A stretch of 64,000 nt of DNA from assembly GCF_000010085.1 (NCBI RefSeq), contig NC_007712.1, positions 1,116,001-1,180,000 on the forward strand, given 5' to 3'. Both the position numbers and the translations under genes were made by a program. Source of the DNA: Sodalis glossinidius str. 'morsitans'. GTDB taxonomy: Bacteria; Pseudomonadota; Gammaproteobacteria; Enterobacterales; Enterobacteriaceae. The notes below the pieces were generated by a model. It saw nothing but the letters and a program-made list of their open reading frames with translations. It had not been told where the DNA came from and did not search any database. Positions 47,077-55,791 of this stretch are shown piece by piece (positions within the stretch are counted from its first letter, which is position 1; each line of letters opens with the position of its first letter).

Positions 47077-49281
47077 ATGAGCTATCAGGTGCTTGCCCGT
47101 AAGTGGCGTCCGCAAACGTTTGCCGATGTAGTAGGCCAGGAGCATGTCCTGACAGCGCTGGCAAACGGCCTTTCATTGGGCAGGATCCATCATGCCTATC
47201 TTCTATCCGGCACCCGCGGCGTGGGTAAAACCACGATTGCCCGTCTGCTGGCCAAAGGGCTGAACTGCGAAACCGGTATCACCGCCACCCCCTGCGGCCA
47301 GTGCGATAATTGCCGGGAAATCAAGCAAGGGCGCTTTGTCGATTTGATTGAAATCGATGCCGCCTCGCGCACTAAAGTTGAAGACACCCGTGAGCTGCTG
47401 GATAACGTTCAATACGCCCCGGCGCGCGGCCGCTTCAAGGTGTATCTGATCGATGAAGTGCATATGCTGTCCCGCCACAGCTTTAACGCTTTGCTGAAAA
47501 CCCTTGAGGAACCGCCGGCGCACGTCAAGTTTTTACTGGCCACCACCGATCCGCAAAAACTGCCGGTTACAATCCTTTCCCGCTGTCTGCAATTTCATTT
47601 AAAGGCGCTCGACGTTGAGCAGATCCGCAACCAGCTGTCCTCCGTCTTGCAGCAGGAGCAGATCGTTACCGAGCCGCGCGCGCTGCAGCTGCTGGCCCGT
47701 GCCGCCGACGGCAGCATGCGCGACGCCCTCAGTCTGACCGACCAGGCCATCGCCATGGGCCAGGGGGAGGTGAGCGCCGAGGCGGTAAGTCTGATGCTCG
47801 GAACGCTTAACACCGAGCAGCCGCTGGCGCTTATCGAGGCGCTGGCCAACGCCGACGGCGGCGCGATGATGGCACAACTTGCGCAATGCGCTGCCCGCGG
47901 TATGGATTGGGAAAGTCTGCTTGTCGAGATGCTTTCTTTACTGCATCGTCTGGCGCTGTGCCAGCTGGTGCCGGACCAGTTGAATAATGAGGACGATCCG
48001 GCCAGCGTAGCGCGTTTGCGCGACCTGGCCCGGCGTTTGCCGCCGGCCGATCTGCAACTGTACTATCAGATCCTGCTTATCGGGCGCAAAGAGCTGCCCT
48101 TTGCGCCCGATCCCCGGATGGGAGTAGAAATGACGCTGCTGCGCGCGCTGGCGTTCCATCCCGCCGTGGTGGAAACGGTGACGACCGTCGCCAGAACGGA
48201 AAAAAAAACGGCTGAATTCGGCGCTAACGCGCGCCACGACAGCATTGCCACCGGCGCGGCCGCAACAGCCGGTGCCCCGGACGCGTCCGCCGCCAGGCCT
48301 GCGCCCGTCGCTAACGGCGGCCGTAGCGTCGGCGCTGCTCCGGTAGCGGGATCATTGACTGGCGCGCAGACTTCGTCGTCGCCTGGCGGTCGTCAGCCCA
48401 GCGGGGTCGATAGCGACGAAGAGAGTATAATGCTGGCCTATACCGCCAGCGGCTTCGATGATGATGAAGCGCAGGGCGATTGGCAAGACGGCGTTCTGAC
48501 GCCTGAGAAGGAAGCGTCGCGGGCACCTTTCGCGCCGTCTTCCAAAGGCGACAGCCCGTTGCCAGATGCGACCGCACAGCTTTTGCAGGCCCGCACCGCC
48601 CTATTAAAGCGGCAGGAGAGCCAAAAAACAAAAAAGGATGAACCGGCGCCGGCGCTCCAAAAAAATGCCGTTACCGCGCTGGAGCGGCTGGCCACCGTAG
48701 GCGAGCGCGCGCATCAGCGCCAACCCGCCGCCGGCCGGGCAGAGCCGGCGAAAACCCCGCGGCCGGAGGAGTACCGCTGGCGTGCCAGCCAACAGCCCGA
48801 GGCAGCCCCGGAGCCGGTAACGACCCCGAAGGCGCTGCGCACGGCGCTGGAGCATGAAAAAACGCCGGAGCTGGCGTTGTGCCTGGCAGAAGAGTCGCTG
48901 ACGCGCGATCCCTGGGCGGCGCAGGTCAACCGTCTGGCGGTGCCCAAACTGGTGCAGCAGCTGGCTTTGAACGCCTGGAAAGAGGATTTGGCGCCGGGCA
49001 AAGTCTGTTTGCACCTGCGCGCCTCGCAGCGTCATCTAAACTCGGCCTCGGCGCAAAGCGCCCTGTGCGCCGCGCTGAGCGCCGATTTGGGCGCGCCGGT
49101 TGAATTAACCGTAACGGAAGATGATAATCCGGCGATGAAAACGCCATTGGAATGGCGCCAGGCGATTTATGAAGAGAAACTGATGCGGGCGCGGGAAGCG
49201 ATTATGAACGATGCGCACATTCAGATGCTGCGACGCTTTTTTGACGCCGAGCTGGATGAAGACAGCATCCGGCCCGTATAA
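47077..49281 (+). CDS. dnaX: DNA polymerase III subunits tau and gamma
   Basis: DnaX makes tau (full length) and gamma (by frameshifting) of the clamp loader. The full product is 734 residues, longer than E. coli (643) because of an Ala/Pro/Gly-rich insertion around residues 375-500. In order: MSYQVLARKWRPQTFADVVG, Walker A GTRGVGKTT, the four-cysteine zinc module (CETG ... CGQCDNC), LIDEVHMLS, the SRC arginine finger in ILSRCLQFHLK, then tau domains IV-V ending TPLEWRQAIYEEKL ... FDAELDEDSIRPV. A -1 slippery site at 48630-48636 would give a gamma of 521 residues. Intact. Confidence 0.97.
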   Translation: MSYQVLARKWRPQTFADVVGQEHVLTALANGLSLGRIHHAYLLSGTRGVGKTTIARLLAKGLNCETGITATPCGQCDNCREIKQGRFVDLIEIDAASRTKVEDTRELLDNVQYAPARGRFKVYLIDEVHMLSRHSFNALLKTLEEPPAHVKFLLATTDPQKLPVTILSRCLQFHLKALDVEQIRNQLSSVLQQEQIVTEPRALQLLARAADGSMRDALSLTDQAIAMGQGEVSAEAVSLMLGTLNTEQPLALIEALANADGGAMMAQLAQCAARGMDWESLLVEMLSLLHRLALCQLVPDQLNNEDDPASVARLRDLARRLPPADLQLYYQILLIGRKELPFAPDPRMGVEMTLLRALAFHPAVVETVTTVARTEKKTAEFGANARHDSIATGAAATAGAPDASAARPAPVANGGRSVGAAPVAGSLTGAQTSSSPGGRQPSGVDSDEESIMLAYTASGFDDDEAQGDWQDGVLTPEKEASRAPFAPSSKGDSPLPDATAQLLQARTALLKRQESQKTKKDEPAPALQKNAVTALERLATVGERAHQRQPAAGRAEPAKTPRPEEYRWRASQQPEAAPEPVTTPKALRTALEHEKTPELALCLAEESLTRDPWAAQVNRLAVPKLVQQLALNAWKEDLAPGKVCLHLRASQRHLNSASAQSALCAALSADLGAPVELTVTEDDNPAMKTPLEWRQAIYEEKLMRAREAIMNDAHIQMLRRFFDAELDEDSIRPV
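48613..48641 (+). promoter_or_regulatory. Programmed -1 ribosomal frameshift signal in dnaX
   Basis: The heptamer A-AAA-AAG at 48630-48636 is in the correct phase (codons AAA, AAG of the tau frame). After a -1 slip the ribosome reads GGA and then TGA at 48639-48641, giving gamma ending Lys-Lys-Gly. An internal Shine-Dalgarno-like AGGAGAG begins at 48613, about 10 bases upstream, as in E. coli. GC-rich sequence that can form a stem (GCGCTCC with GGAGCG) follows. Confidence 0.85.
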
Positions 49282-49340
49282 CCCGCCGCGCTGCGGCAAG
49301 ACGCCGCCAGTGCGGCCCGATGCAACTAAGAGAGAAGACT

Positions 49341-49670
49341 ATGTTTGGTAAAGGCGGAATGGGTAACCTGATGAAACAGGCCCAGCAAATGCAGGAAAAA
49401 ATGCAGCGGATGCAAGAAGAGATCGCGCAGCTGGAAGTGACGGGAGAGTCGGGCGCCGGCCTGGTCAAGGTCACGATTAATGGCGCGCACAATTGCCGCC
49501 GTGTCGAGGTCGATCCCAGCCTGCTGGAAGATGACAAAGATATGCTGGAAGATCTGATCGCCGCGGCGTTCAACGACGCCGCCCGCCGTATTGCCGAAAC
49601 CCAAAAGGAAAAAATGGCCGCCGTCTCCAGCGGCATGCAGCTTCCTCCTGGTTTTAAAATGCCGTTCTGA
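49341..49670 (+). CDS. ybaB: Nucleoid-associated protein YbaB/EbfC
   Basis: YbaB is a small dimeric DNA-binding protein encoded between dnaX and recR. I start at 49341 (MFGKGGMGNLMKQAQQMQEK), after AGAGAAG, giving 109 residues, the family length. The helix QEEIAQLEVTGESGAGLVKV and the C-terminal MQLPPGFKMPF are typical. The stop overlaps the recR ATG by one base (TGATG). Intact. Confidence 0.97.
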   Translation: MFGKGGMGNLMKQAQQMQEKMQRMQEEIAQLEVTGESGAGLVKVTINGAHNCRRVEVDPSLLEDDKDMLEDLIAAAFNDAARRIAETQKEKMAAVSSGMQLPPGFKMPF

Positions 49671-50275
49671 TGCAAACCAGTCCCTTACTGGAGGCATTGA
49701 CGGAGGCCTTGCGCTGCCTGCCGGGCGTCGGGCCGAAATCGGCGCAGCGTATGGTTTTCCATTTACTGCAGCGCGATCGCAGCGGCGGGATGCGTCTGGC
49801 GCAGGCGCTGACCCGCGCGATGTCGGAAATCGGCCATTGTGCGGATTGCCGCACCTTCACCGAGCAGCCTGTCTGCACGATTTGCGCCAATCCCCGCCGG
49901 CAGCAGTCGGGCCAAATCTGCGTGGTGGAAAGCCCAGCAGACATCCATGCTATTGAGCAGACCGGCCAGTTCGCCGGGAGCTATTTTGTGCTGATGGGGC
50001 ACCTGTCACCTCTCGATGGTATCGGCCCGGACGATATCGGTCTCGGGCGGCTGCAGGAGCGGCTTGAGAACGAAAGCATTGAAGAGGTCATCCTGGCCAC
50101 CAACCCGACGGTAGAAGGGGAGGCGACCGCCAACTATATCGCTGAAATGTGCGCGCATTACGGTGTCATGGCTAGCCGCATCGCCCATGGCGTGCCGGTA
50201 GGCGGCGAGCTTGAAATGGTGGACGGCACCACGCTGTCCCATTCGCTGGCGGGCCGTCATCCCATCAAGTTCTGA
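49670..50275 (+). CDS. recR: Recombination mediator RecR
   Basis: RecR acts with RecO (and RecF) to load RecA on SSB-coated gaps. The 201-residue protein has the helix-hairpin-helix LPGVGPKSAQRM, the four-cysteine zinc motif CADC-x8-CTIC, and a Toprim domain with ICVVESPADIHAIEQTG and NPTVEGEATANYI. It is translationally coupled to ybaB. Intact. Confidence 0.97.
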   Translation: MQTSPLLEALTEALRCLPGVGPKSAQRMVFHLLQRDRSGGMRLAQALTRAMSEIGHCADCRTFTEQPVCTICANPRRQQSGQICVVESPADIHAIEQTGQFAGSYFVLMGHLSPLDGIGPDDIGLGRLQERLENESIEEVILATNPTVEGEATANYIAEMCAHYGVMASRIAHGVPVGGELEMVDGTTLSHSLAGRHPIKF

Positions 50276-50329
50276 CGCCGCCTCAGGCCGGTCCGCCGGC
50301 GGCCGGAGGTACGCTTTTTTCACCTTTCG

Positions 50330-50359
50330 CTTGAAATAGTCCTCCCTTATCCCCATTTG
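50330..50359 (+). promoter_or_regulatory. Predicted sigma-32 heat-shock promoter of htpG
   Basis: CTTGAAA (perfect) at 50330-50336, then 14 bases, then CCCCATTTG (one mismatch from CCCCATNTA). The arrangement closely resembles the known E. coli htpG promoter and lies about 57 bases before the start codon. Confidence 0.85.
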
Positions 50360-50415
50360 TACTTCATTGCCGTCTTTAACTGCCTATTTGGTCGCATTTT
50401 GGATTGAGGTATAAC

Positions 50416-52308
50416 ATGAGTATGAAAGGACAAGAAACCCGCGGATTCCAATCGGAAGTAAAGCAGCTGCTTCATCTGATGATCCATTCTCTTTATTCTA
50501 ATAAAGAAATCTTCCTGCGCGAGCTTATTTCCAACGCATCAGATGCGGCGGACAAACTGCGTTTTCGCGCCCTGTCACAGCCCGATTTATACGAAGGGGA
50601 CGGCGAGTTACGCGTACGCCTGTCCTGCGATAAAGAAAAACGCACTCTCACCTTCAGCGATAACGGTATCGGCATGCGTCGCGAGGAAGTGATTGACAAT
50701 TTGGGTACGATTGCCAAATCCGGCACCAAGGCGTTCCTGGAATCGATGGGATCCGATCAGCTAAAAGACAGCCAGCTCATCGGCCAGTTCGGCGTTGGCT
50801 TCTATTCGGCCTTTATCGTCGCGGACAAGGTCACCGTCCGCACCCGTGCCGCCGGCGCCAAACCCGATGGAGGGGTGTTCTGGGAGTCTGCTGGTGAAGG
50901 GGATTACACCATCGCCGATATCACCAAGCCGGAGCGCGGTACGGAAATCACCTTGCACCTGCGCGAGGGCGAAGACGATTTCCTTGATGACTGGCGTCTC
51001 AAGAGCGTTATCGGCAAATACTCCGACCACATTGTGCTGCCGGTGGAAATCGAGACACGTAGCAAAAGCGAAGAAGAGGGCAGCGACGAAGAGGTCGTGA
51101 CCTGGGAAAAAATCAACAAAGCGCAGGCGCTGTGGACCCGTAACAAGGCCGACATCAGCGATGACGAATATAAAGAATTCTACAAGCACTTGTCCCATGA
51201 TTTCAGTGAGCCGCTAAGCTGGAGCCATAATCGGGTTGAAGGGAAACAGGAATATACTAGCCTGCTTTATATCCCGGCGAAAGCGCCCTGGGATATGTGG
51301 AACCGTGAGCACAAACATGGACTGAAACTGTATGTGCAGCGCGTGTTTATCATGGATGACGCCGAACAATTCATGCCGAATTACCTGCGCTTCGTGAAGG
51401 GGCTGATTGATTCCAACGATCTGCCGCTCAACGTGTCGCGGGAAATTTTGCAAGACAGCCGCGTGACGCAGAACCTGAAGGGTGCGCTGACTAAACGTGC
51501 GCTGTCGATGCTGGAGAAGCTGGCCAAGGACGATGCACAGCAGTATCAATCGTTCTGGCAGGAGTTTGGTCTGGTATTGAAAGAAGGCGCCGGCGAGGAT
51601 CCTACCAACGGTGAAGCGGTTGCTAAACTGCTGCGCTTCGCTTCTACCCATGGAGACAGCCCGGCACAGACCGTCTCGCTGGAAGAGTATGTCGGGCGCA
51701 TGGTGGAAGGGCAGGAAAAAATCTATTACATCACCGCCGACAGCTATGCCGCCGCCAAGAGCAGTCCCCATTTGGAGTTGCTGCGTAAGAAGGGCATCGA
51801 GGTGCTGCTGTTCTCTGATCGTATCGATGAATGGATGATGAGCTACCTGACGGAGTTTGACGGCAAAGCGTTCCAGTCGGTCAGCAAAGCCGATCCGTCG
51901 TTGGATAAGCTGGCTGATGAAGAAGACGAAGAGCAGAAAGAGGTGGAAAAAGCCCTTGAGCCGTTCGTTGAGCGCGTAAAAACCTATCTCGGCGAGCGAG
52001 TCAAAGAAGTACGGCTGACGCACCGTCTCACCGATACCCCGGCGGTCGTCACGACCGATGCCGATGACATGACGACGCAGATGGCCAAACTGTTCGCCGC
52101 CGCCGGTCAGGCCGCACCGGAGATCAAATATATCTTTGAACTCAACCCGGACCACGCGCTGGTCAAACGTACTGCCAATTTGGGCGATGACGGCGCGTTT
52201 GGCGATTGGGTGGAGCTGCTGTTGGATCAAGCGTTGCTGGCCGAGCGCGGTACGCTTGACGATCCCAATCAGTTTATCCGCCGTATGAACCAGCTGTTAA
52301 ACGCCTAA
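50416..52308 (+). CDS. htpG: Hsp90-family chaperone HtpG
   Basis: HtpG is the bacterial Hsp90, an ATP-driven dimeric chaperone. I start at the ATG at 50416 (MSMKGQETRGF) because GAGGT stands 5 bases upstream; E. coli aligns to the next ATG at 50422. The product is 630 residues. GHKL motifs are visible: LRELISNASDAADKLRF (N-box), SDNGIGM (G1), GTIAKSG and IGQFGVGFYSAF (G2). The middle domain includes LPLNVSREILQ, and the C-terminal dimer domain ends FIRRMNQLLNA. Intact. Confidence 0.97.
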   Translation: MSMKGQETRGFQSEVKQLLHLMIHSLYSNKEIFLRELISNASDAADKLRFRALSQPDLYEGDGELRVRLSCDKEKRTLTFSDNGIGMRREEVIDNLGTIAKSGTKAFLESMGSDQLKDSQLIGQFGVGFYSAFIVADKVTVRTRAAGAKPDGGVFWESAGEGDYTIADITKPERGTEITLHLREGEDDFLDDWRLKSVIGKYSDHIVLPVEIETRSKSEEEGSDEEVVTWEKINKAQALWTRNKADISDDEYKEFYKHLSHDFSEPLSWSHNRVEGKQEYTSLLYIPAKAPWDMWNREHKHGLKLYVQRVFIMDDAEQFMPNYLRFVKGLIDSNDLPLNVSREILQDSRVTQNLKGALTKRALSMLEKLAKDDAQQYQSFWQEFGLVLKEGAGEDPTNGEAVAKLLRFASTHGDSPAQTVSLEEYVGRMVEGQEKIYYITADSYAAAKSSPHLELLRKKGIEVLLFSDRIDEWMMSYLTEFDGKAFQSVSKADPSLDKLADEEDEEQKEVEKALEPFVERVKTYLGERVKEVRLTHRLTDTPAVVTTDADDMTTQMAKLFAAAGQAAPEIKYIFELNPDHALVKRTANLGDDGAFGDWVELLLDQALLAERGTLDDPNQFIRRMNQLLNA

Positions 52309-52625
52309 GGTCAAATCCCTATAGGTATCGCGGCAGGCCCCCGTTCGGGGCAGTCTGCCGTTTCTTGCGCGCGTCGGTAGGAAATGTCCCTTGCCGCCAG
52401 GTGCGAAAAAATCCCCGCCTGCCATGATATTCCCGCGCCGCCAAAACGGTTTTGCGTTATGATCGTGGGCGCCAGCGGTAGGGCGTTTCCCTCAGGCAAA
52501 TCCGAAAGCCGCGGACAAGCGCCGTCAATGCGTCCGGTGGCTTGAGGAAAGCGTGCCGGTATTGGTATGGTTTATCGTTTTTTCAGATTTTAAAATACTT
52601 TTGGATTAGCAAGGGGATTGACGCA
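52309..52625 (+). other. htpG-adk intergenic region
   Basis: These 317 bases hold a probable htpG terminator (52331-52366) and the adk promoter region, whose last 60 bases are AT-rich. No coding remnant is seen. Confidence 0.5.
52331..52366 (+). terminator. Probable terminator of htpG
   Basis: CGGCAG and CCCC pair with GGGG and CTGCCG around a CGTTC loop, with a small internal asymmetry. TTTCTT follows. It lies about 25 bases after htpG. Confidence 0.6.
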
Positions 52626-53270
52626 ATGCGTATCATTCTGCTGGGCGCTCCGGGCGCTGGTAAAGGCACTCAGGCACAATTTATCATGGAGAAGTACGGC
52701 ATTCCGCAGATTTCCACCGGCGATATGCTACGTGCCGCGGTGAAAGCGCAGTCTGAGCTCGGCAGACAGGCCAAAGCCCTCATGGATGCCGGAAAGCTGG
52801 TGACCGATGAGCTGGTCATCGCACTGGCCAAAGAACGCATTAAACAAGACCATTGCCGCAACGGCTTTTTACTGGATGGGTTCCCCCGTACTCTCCCTCA
52901 GGCGGACGCCATGAAAGAGGTGGGTATCGCGGTAGATTATGTGCTGGAATTCGCGGTGCCGGATAGCCTTATTATTGACCGTATTGTCGGTCGTCGGGTG
53001 CATGCCCCTTCAGGACGGGTGTATCACGTGAAGTTCAATCCGCCCAAGCAAGAAGGCAAGGATGACGTGACCGGCGAGCTGCTGACCAGCCGCAAGGATG
53101 ATCAGGAAGACACCGTACGCAAGCGCCTGGTGGAGTACCATCAGCAGACGGCACCCCTTATCGACTATTACCGTAAAGAAGCGGACGCCGGGAATACCCG
53201 GTATTTCACCCTTGACGGTACCCGCAATGTGAGCGAAGTGAGCGCTGAATTGGCCGCCATCCTCGGTTGA
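52626..53270 (+). CDS. adk: Adenylate kinase
   Basis: Adk interconverts ATP + AMP and 2 ADP. I start at 52626 (MRIILLGAPGAGKGTQAQF); the frame is open 28 codons upstream without family resemblance. The 214-residue product equals E. coli. It has the P-loop GAPGAGKGTQ, the AMP-binding ISTGDMLRAAVK and DGFPRTLPQADAM, and the LID domain GRRVHAPSGRVYHVKFNPP typical of Gram-negative, non-zinc enzymes. Intact. Confidence 0.98.
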   Translation: MRIILLGAPGAGKGTQAQFIMEKYGIPQISTGDMLRAAVKAQSELGRQAKALMDAGKLVTDELVIALAKERIKQDHCRNGFLLDGFPRTLPQADAMKEVGIAVDYVLEFAVPDSLIIDRIVGRRVHAPSGRVYHVKFNPPKQEGKDDVTGELLTSRKDDQEDTVRKRLVEYHQQTAPLIDYYRKEADAGNTRYFTLDGTRNVSEVSAELAAILG

Positions 53271-53677
53271 TCTACCGCTGGATGATTCGCCACCGCAAGC
53301 AGCCGCGCCTGTGCCTCCGTCTGGGCGCAGGCTGTCAGCGCGGTCCGTTGGGAACCACCCTTGACCGCTGTCATGCTTGACCGAACGCTCATGCCGGTTG
53401 TTGTGTCCGCATTCGCGTTGCTGGCTCTTACGGTTGGCGCTGCATCCGACCGCTAGCGCTGTATCCAATTGTTGCCACTGCTTCCGACCGCTGGCGCTAC
53501 GCCTGATTATTGGCGCAACCATTTGGCGCCCCCCTCAGACATCACCTATTGCAATGATAATGGATGATAACCATTCTCAAAAGCCGCTTTTCCGCTACAA
53601 TACCCTCTCCGCCAGCGCGTTTAACTCTGATAAATTCATTGGGTTAGCGCCGGCGACGAACCGATAAGGAAATAGCA
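53271..53677. other. adk-hemH intergenic region with a short tandem repeat and a Fur-like site
   Basis: Of the 407 bases, the first part contains an imperfect direct repeat: TGCATCCGACCGCTAGCGCT at 53441-53460 and TGCTTCCGACCGCTGGCGCT at 53479-53498, a period of 38. A Fur-like site lies near the hemH end (separate entry). No gene remnant is recognised. Confidence 0.5.
53565..53579 (+). promoter_or_regulatory. Fur-like box upstream of hemH
   Basis: TGATAAC-C-ATTCTCA matches the 7-1-7 Fur palindrome TGATAAT-N-ATTATCA at 12 of 14 positions. A second overlapping TGATAAT half-site starts at 53555. It overlaps the -35 position of a possible promoter with -10 TACAAT at 53596-53601, about 100 bases before hemH. 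Confidence 0.5.
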
Positions 53678-54685
53678 ATGAGCCAGGAAAAATACGGCGT
53701 ATTGATGGTCAATTTGGGAACGCCGGAAGCCCCCACTCCCCGGGCGGTCAAGCGTTACTTGGCCGAATTCCTCAGCGATAAACGCGTGGTGGATACGCCG
53801 CGGGCGCTATGGCTACCGCTATTGTACGGCGCTATCCTGCCGCTGCGTTCACCGCGGGTAGCAAAGCTTTATCAAAGCGTCTGGATGGACGAGGGATCGC
53901 CGCTGCTGGTCTACAGCCGCCGCCAGCAGCAGGCGCTGGCCGCCAGCTTGCCTGATGTCGCGGTAGAGCTGGCGATGAGCTATGGCCAGCCGGCGCTGCC
54001 GCAGGCAATCGCGCGCCTGCTCGCGCAAGACATCACCCGACTGGTGATTCTGCCGCTATATCCCCAGTACTCCTGCTCCACCAGCGCCGCGATTTGGGAT
54101 GCGGTGGCGCGTATTCTCACCGGTTACCGCCGGTTACCATCGATAAGTTTCATCCGCGATTATGCAGCACATCCCGCCTATATCGCGGCACTGGCCGCAA
54201 GCGTTGAGCGCGCGTTTACCCGGCACGGTAGGCCGGATCGGCTGATTATCTCATTCCACGGCATACCGCAGCGTTACGCCGAGGAGGGTGATGATTACCC
54301 GCAGCGGTGCGACGTTACCCTCCAAGCCCTGGCCGCGGCGCTGGATTACCCGCCAGAACAGGTAATGATGACCTTCCAGTCGCGCTTCGGCCGTGATCCC
54401 TGGCTGCTACCCGCCACCGATGAAACGATGAAAAGCCTGCCTTCTGCGGGCGTGCAGCATGTGCAGGTGATTTGTCCCGGCTTTGCCGCTGACTGCCTGG
54501 AAACGCTGGAGGAAATTCAGGTGCAAAACCGGGAGATATTTGAACATGCCGGCGGTAGTACATTCCATTATATCCCGGCGCTAAATGATGATGCGGCACA
54601 TGTCGATCTGTTGCACCAGCTTGTGACGGCGGCGCTGCGACCATCGGCACCTCCACCTGCAGTAGTTTCGCTGGCGTCGTTTTAG
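53678..54685 (+). CDS. hemH: Ferrochelatase
   Basis: HemH inserts ferrous iron into protoporphyrin IX, the last step of heme synthesis. The 335-residue protein (E. coli 320) has VLMVNLGTPEAPTPRAVKRYL, ILPLRSPRVAKLYQSVW, the catalytic-histidine motif SFHGIPQRYAEEGDDYPQRC, MMTFQSRFGRDPWL and CPGFAADCLETLEEI. About fifteen extra residues rich in Pro/Ala extend the C-terminus. It is convergent with the YbaK-YbaL ORF 24 bases further on. Intact. Confidence 0.96.
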   Translation: MSQEKYGVLMVNLGTPEAPTPRAVKRYLAEFLSDKRVVDTPRALWLPLLYGAILPLRSPRVAKLYQSVWMDEGSPLLVYSRRQQQALAASLPDVAVELAMSYGQPALPQAIARLLAQDITRLVILPLYPQYSCSTSAAIWDAVARILTGYRRLPSISFIRDYAAHPAYIAALAASVERAFTRHGRPDRLIISFHGIPQRYAEEGDDYPQRCDVTLQALAAALDYPPEQVMMTFQSRFGRDPWLLPATDETMKSLPSAGVQHVQVICPGFAADCLETLEEIQVQNREIFEHAGGSTFHYIPALNDDAAHVDLLHQLVTAALRPSAPPPAVVSLASF

Positions 54686-54708
54686 TTGTCATAACGTGCC
54701 AAATAGCG

Positions 54709-55713
54709 CTACAATAGGGCAAACATCAGCGGATTAATCATTATCGACAAAATCGCGTCGGCCAAGACCAAATGGCGCCCTTGTTCGGACGGCATATCGA
54801 GCGCGATGCCCAGGCCGGCGAGAATAAACGCGAATTCTCCGATCTGCGCCAGGCTGACGGCAATGGTCAACGAGGTGCGCAGCGACAGCCCGAACAATTT
54901 GACCAGCGCGAAGGCCGCGGCCGATTTGCCCAACAAGATGATGGCCAGGGTCGCCATTACCGCCAGCCGCTCCTGCAGCAAAATAGTGGGGTCGAATAGC
55001 ATACCCACCGAGACAAAAAACAAGACGGCAAAGGCGCCGCGCAGCGGCAGCGTATCATGCGCGGCGCGGTGGCTAAGCTCGGACTCGTTGAGTACCACGC
55101 CAGCGAAAAAGGCGCCGAGAGCAAAGAAAACGCCGAAGAGCTCAACCGCACCGAAGGCAATCCCGAGCGCCAGCGCCAGTACGGCGAGGGTAAACAATTC
55201 ACGGGAACCGGTGCTGGCCAGTACCCAGGGGACCAGCCGGCGGCCCACGACAATCATCAGGGTGATAAAGGCGACCACCTTGCCTATCGTCAACGCCAGC
55301 TCGATATCCAGACCGCGCTTGCCGCCCGAAACAAAGATGGTGGCGAAGGCCTGCGCTGGTGCATGAATGACCGTCGGCAGGCGTTTTTTCTGCCCCAGTG
55401 GGCTGATATCACCCACCAGATAGCCGGTGGTTTTCTGCGCCAGTTGCGCATCGGCCATTTCCGCTTTTTTGGCGCCCAAAGCGCGCGCAATTTTCTTTAA
55501 ATCCAGCTGCAGCGAGACCGGCGTGACCGCCACCGCCAACTGCCGCGGTTCGCCATTGAGAGAGACCAATAACGTTTTATAGACCCGATCGGCGCTGAGC
55601 ACCAATTTCTGTACCGCCTCCTCGCCGAAATGGGTTTCATTGGCTTCGTGCTCGTAGGCGTGCAGAGTAAAAGAAATACGGTGTTTTTCCAGTAAGGTGA
55701 CCGAGGGCGTCAT
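54709..55713 (-). CDS. Chimeric ORF: YbaK (Cys-tRNA(Pro) deacylase) fused in frame to part of YbaL antiporter
   Basis: Residues 1-137 are YbaK, the trans-editing enzyme that hydrolyses Cys-tRNA(Pro): MTPSVTLLEKHRISFTLHAY, RVYKTLLV with the essential lysine at 46, TTGYLVGDISPLGQKKRLPT, VSGGKRGLDIELA. At about 55300 this joins directly to a middle part of the potassium/proton antiporter YbaL: TIGKVVAFITLMIVVGRRLV, GSRELFTLAVLALALG, LGAFFAGVVLNESELSHRA, AQIGEFAFILAGLG. The ORF stops at a TAG replacing the first codon after NPLMFALL; the TrkA-N domain is absent. In E. coli these genes flank fsr and ushA, so one deletion of several kb explains the fusion. YbaK lacks about 20 C-terminal residues. 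Probably a by-product of genome decay, though the frame is open for 334 codons. Confidence 0.88.
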   Translation of the reverse strand: MTPSVTLLEKHRISFTLHAYEHEANETHFGEEAVQKLVLSADRVYKTLLVSLNGEPRQLAVAVTPVSLQLDLKKIARALGAKKAEMADAQLAQKTTGYLVGDISPLGQKKRLPTVIHAPAQAFATIFVSGGKRGLDIELALTIGKVVAFITLMIVVGRRLVPWVLASTGSRELFTLAVLALALGIAFGAVELFGVFFALGAFFAGVVLNESELSHRAAHDTLPLRGAFAVLFFVSVGMLFDPTILLQERLAVMATLAIILLGKSAAAFALVKLFGLSLRTSLTIAVSLAQIGEFAFILAGLGIALDMPSEQGRHLVLADAILSIMINPLMFALL

Positions 55714-55791
55714 GACGGGATCCTACAAACAAAAGTTCAGGCGTTCAGAGTAGCGCAAGCACTCCGGCGGGTAAATGATCCCCGATGGTGT

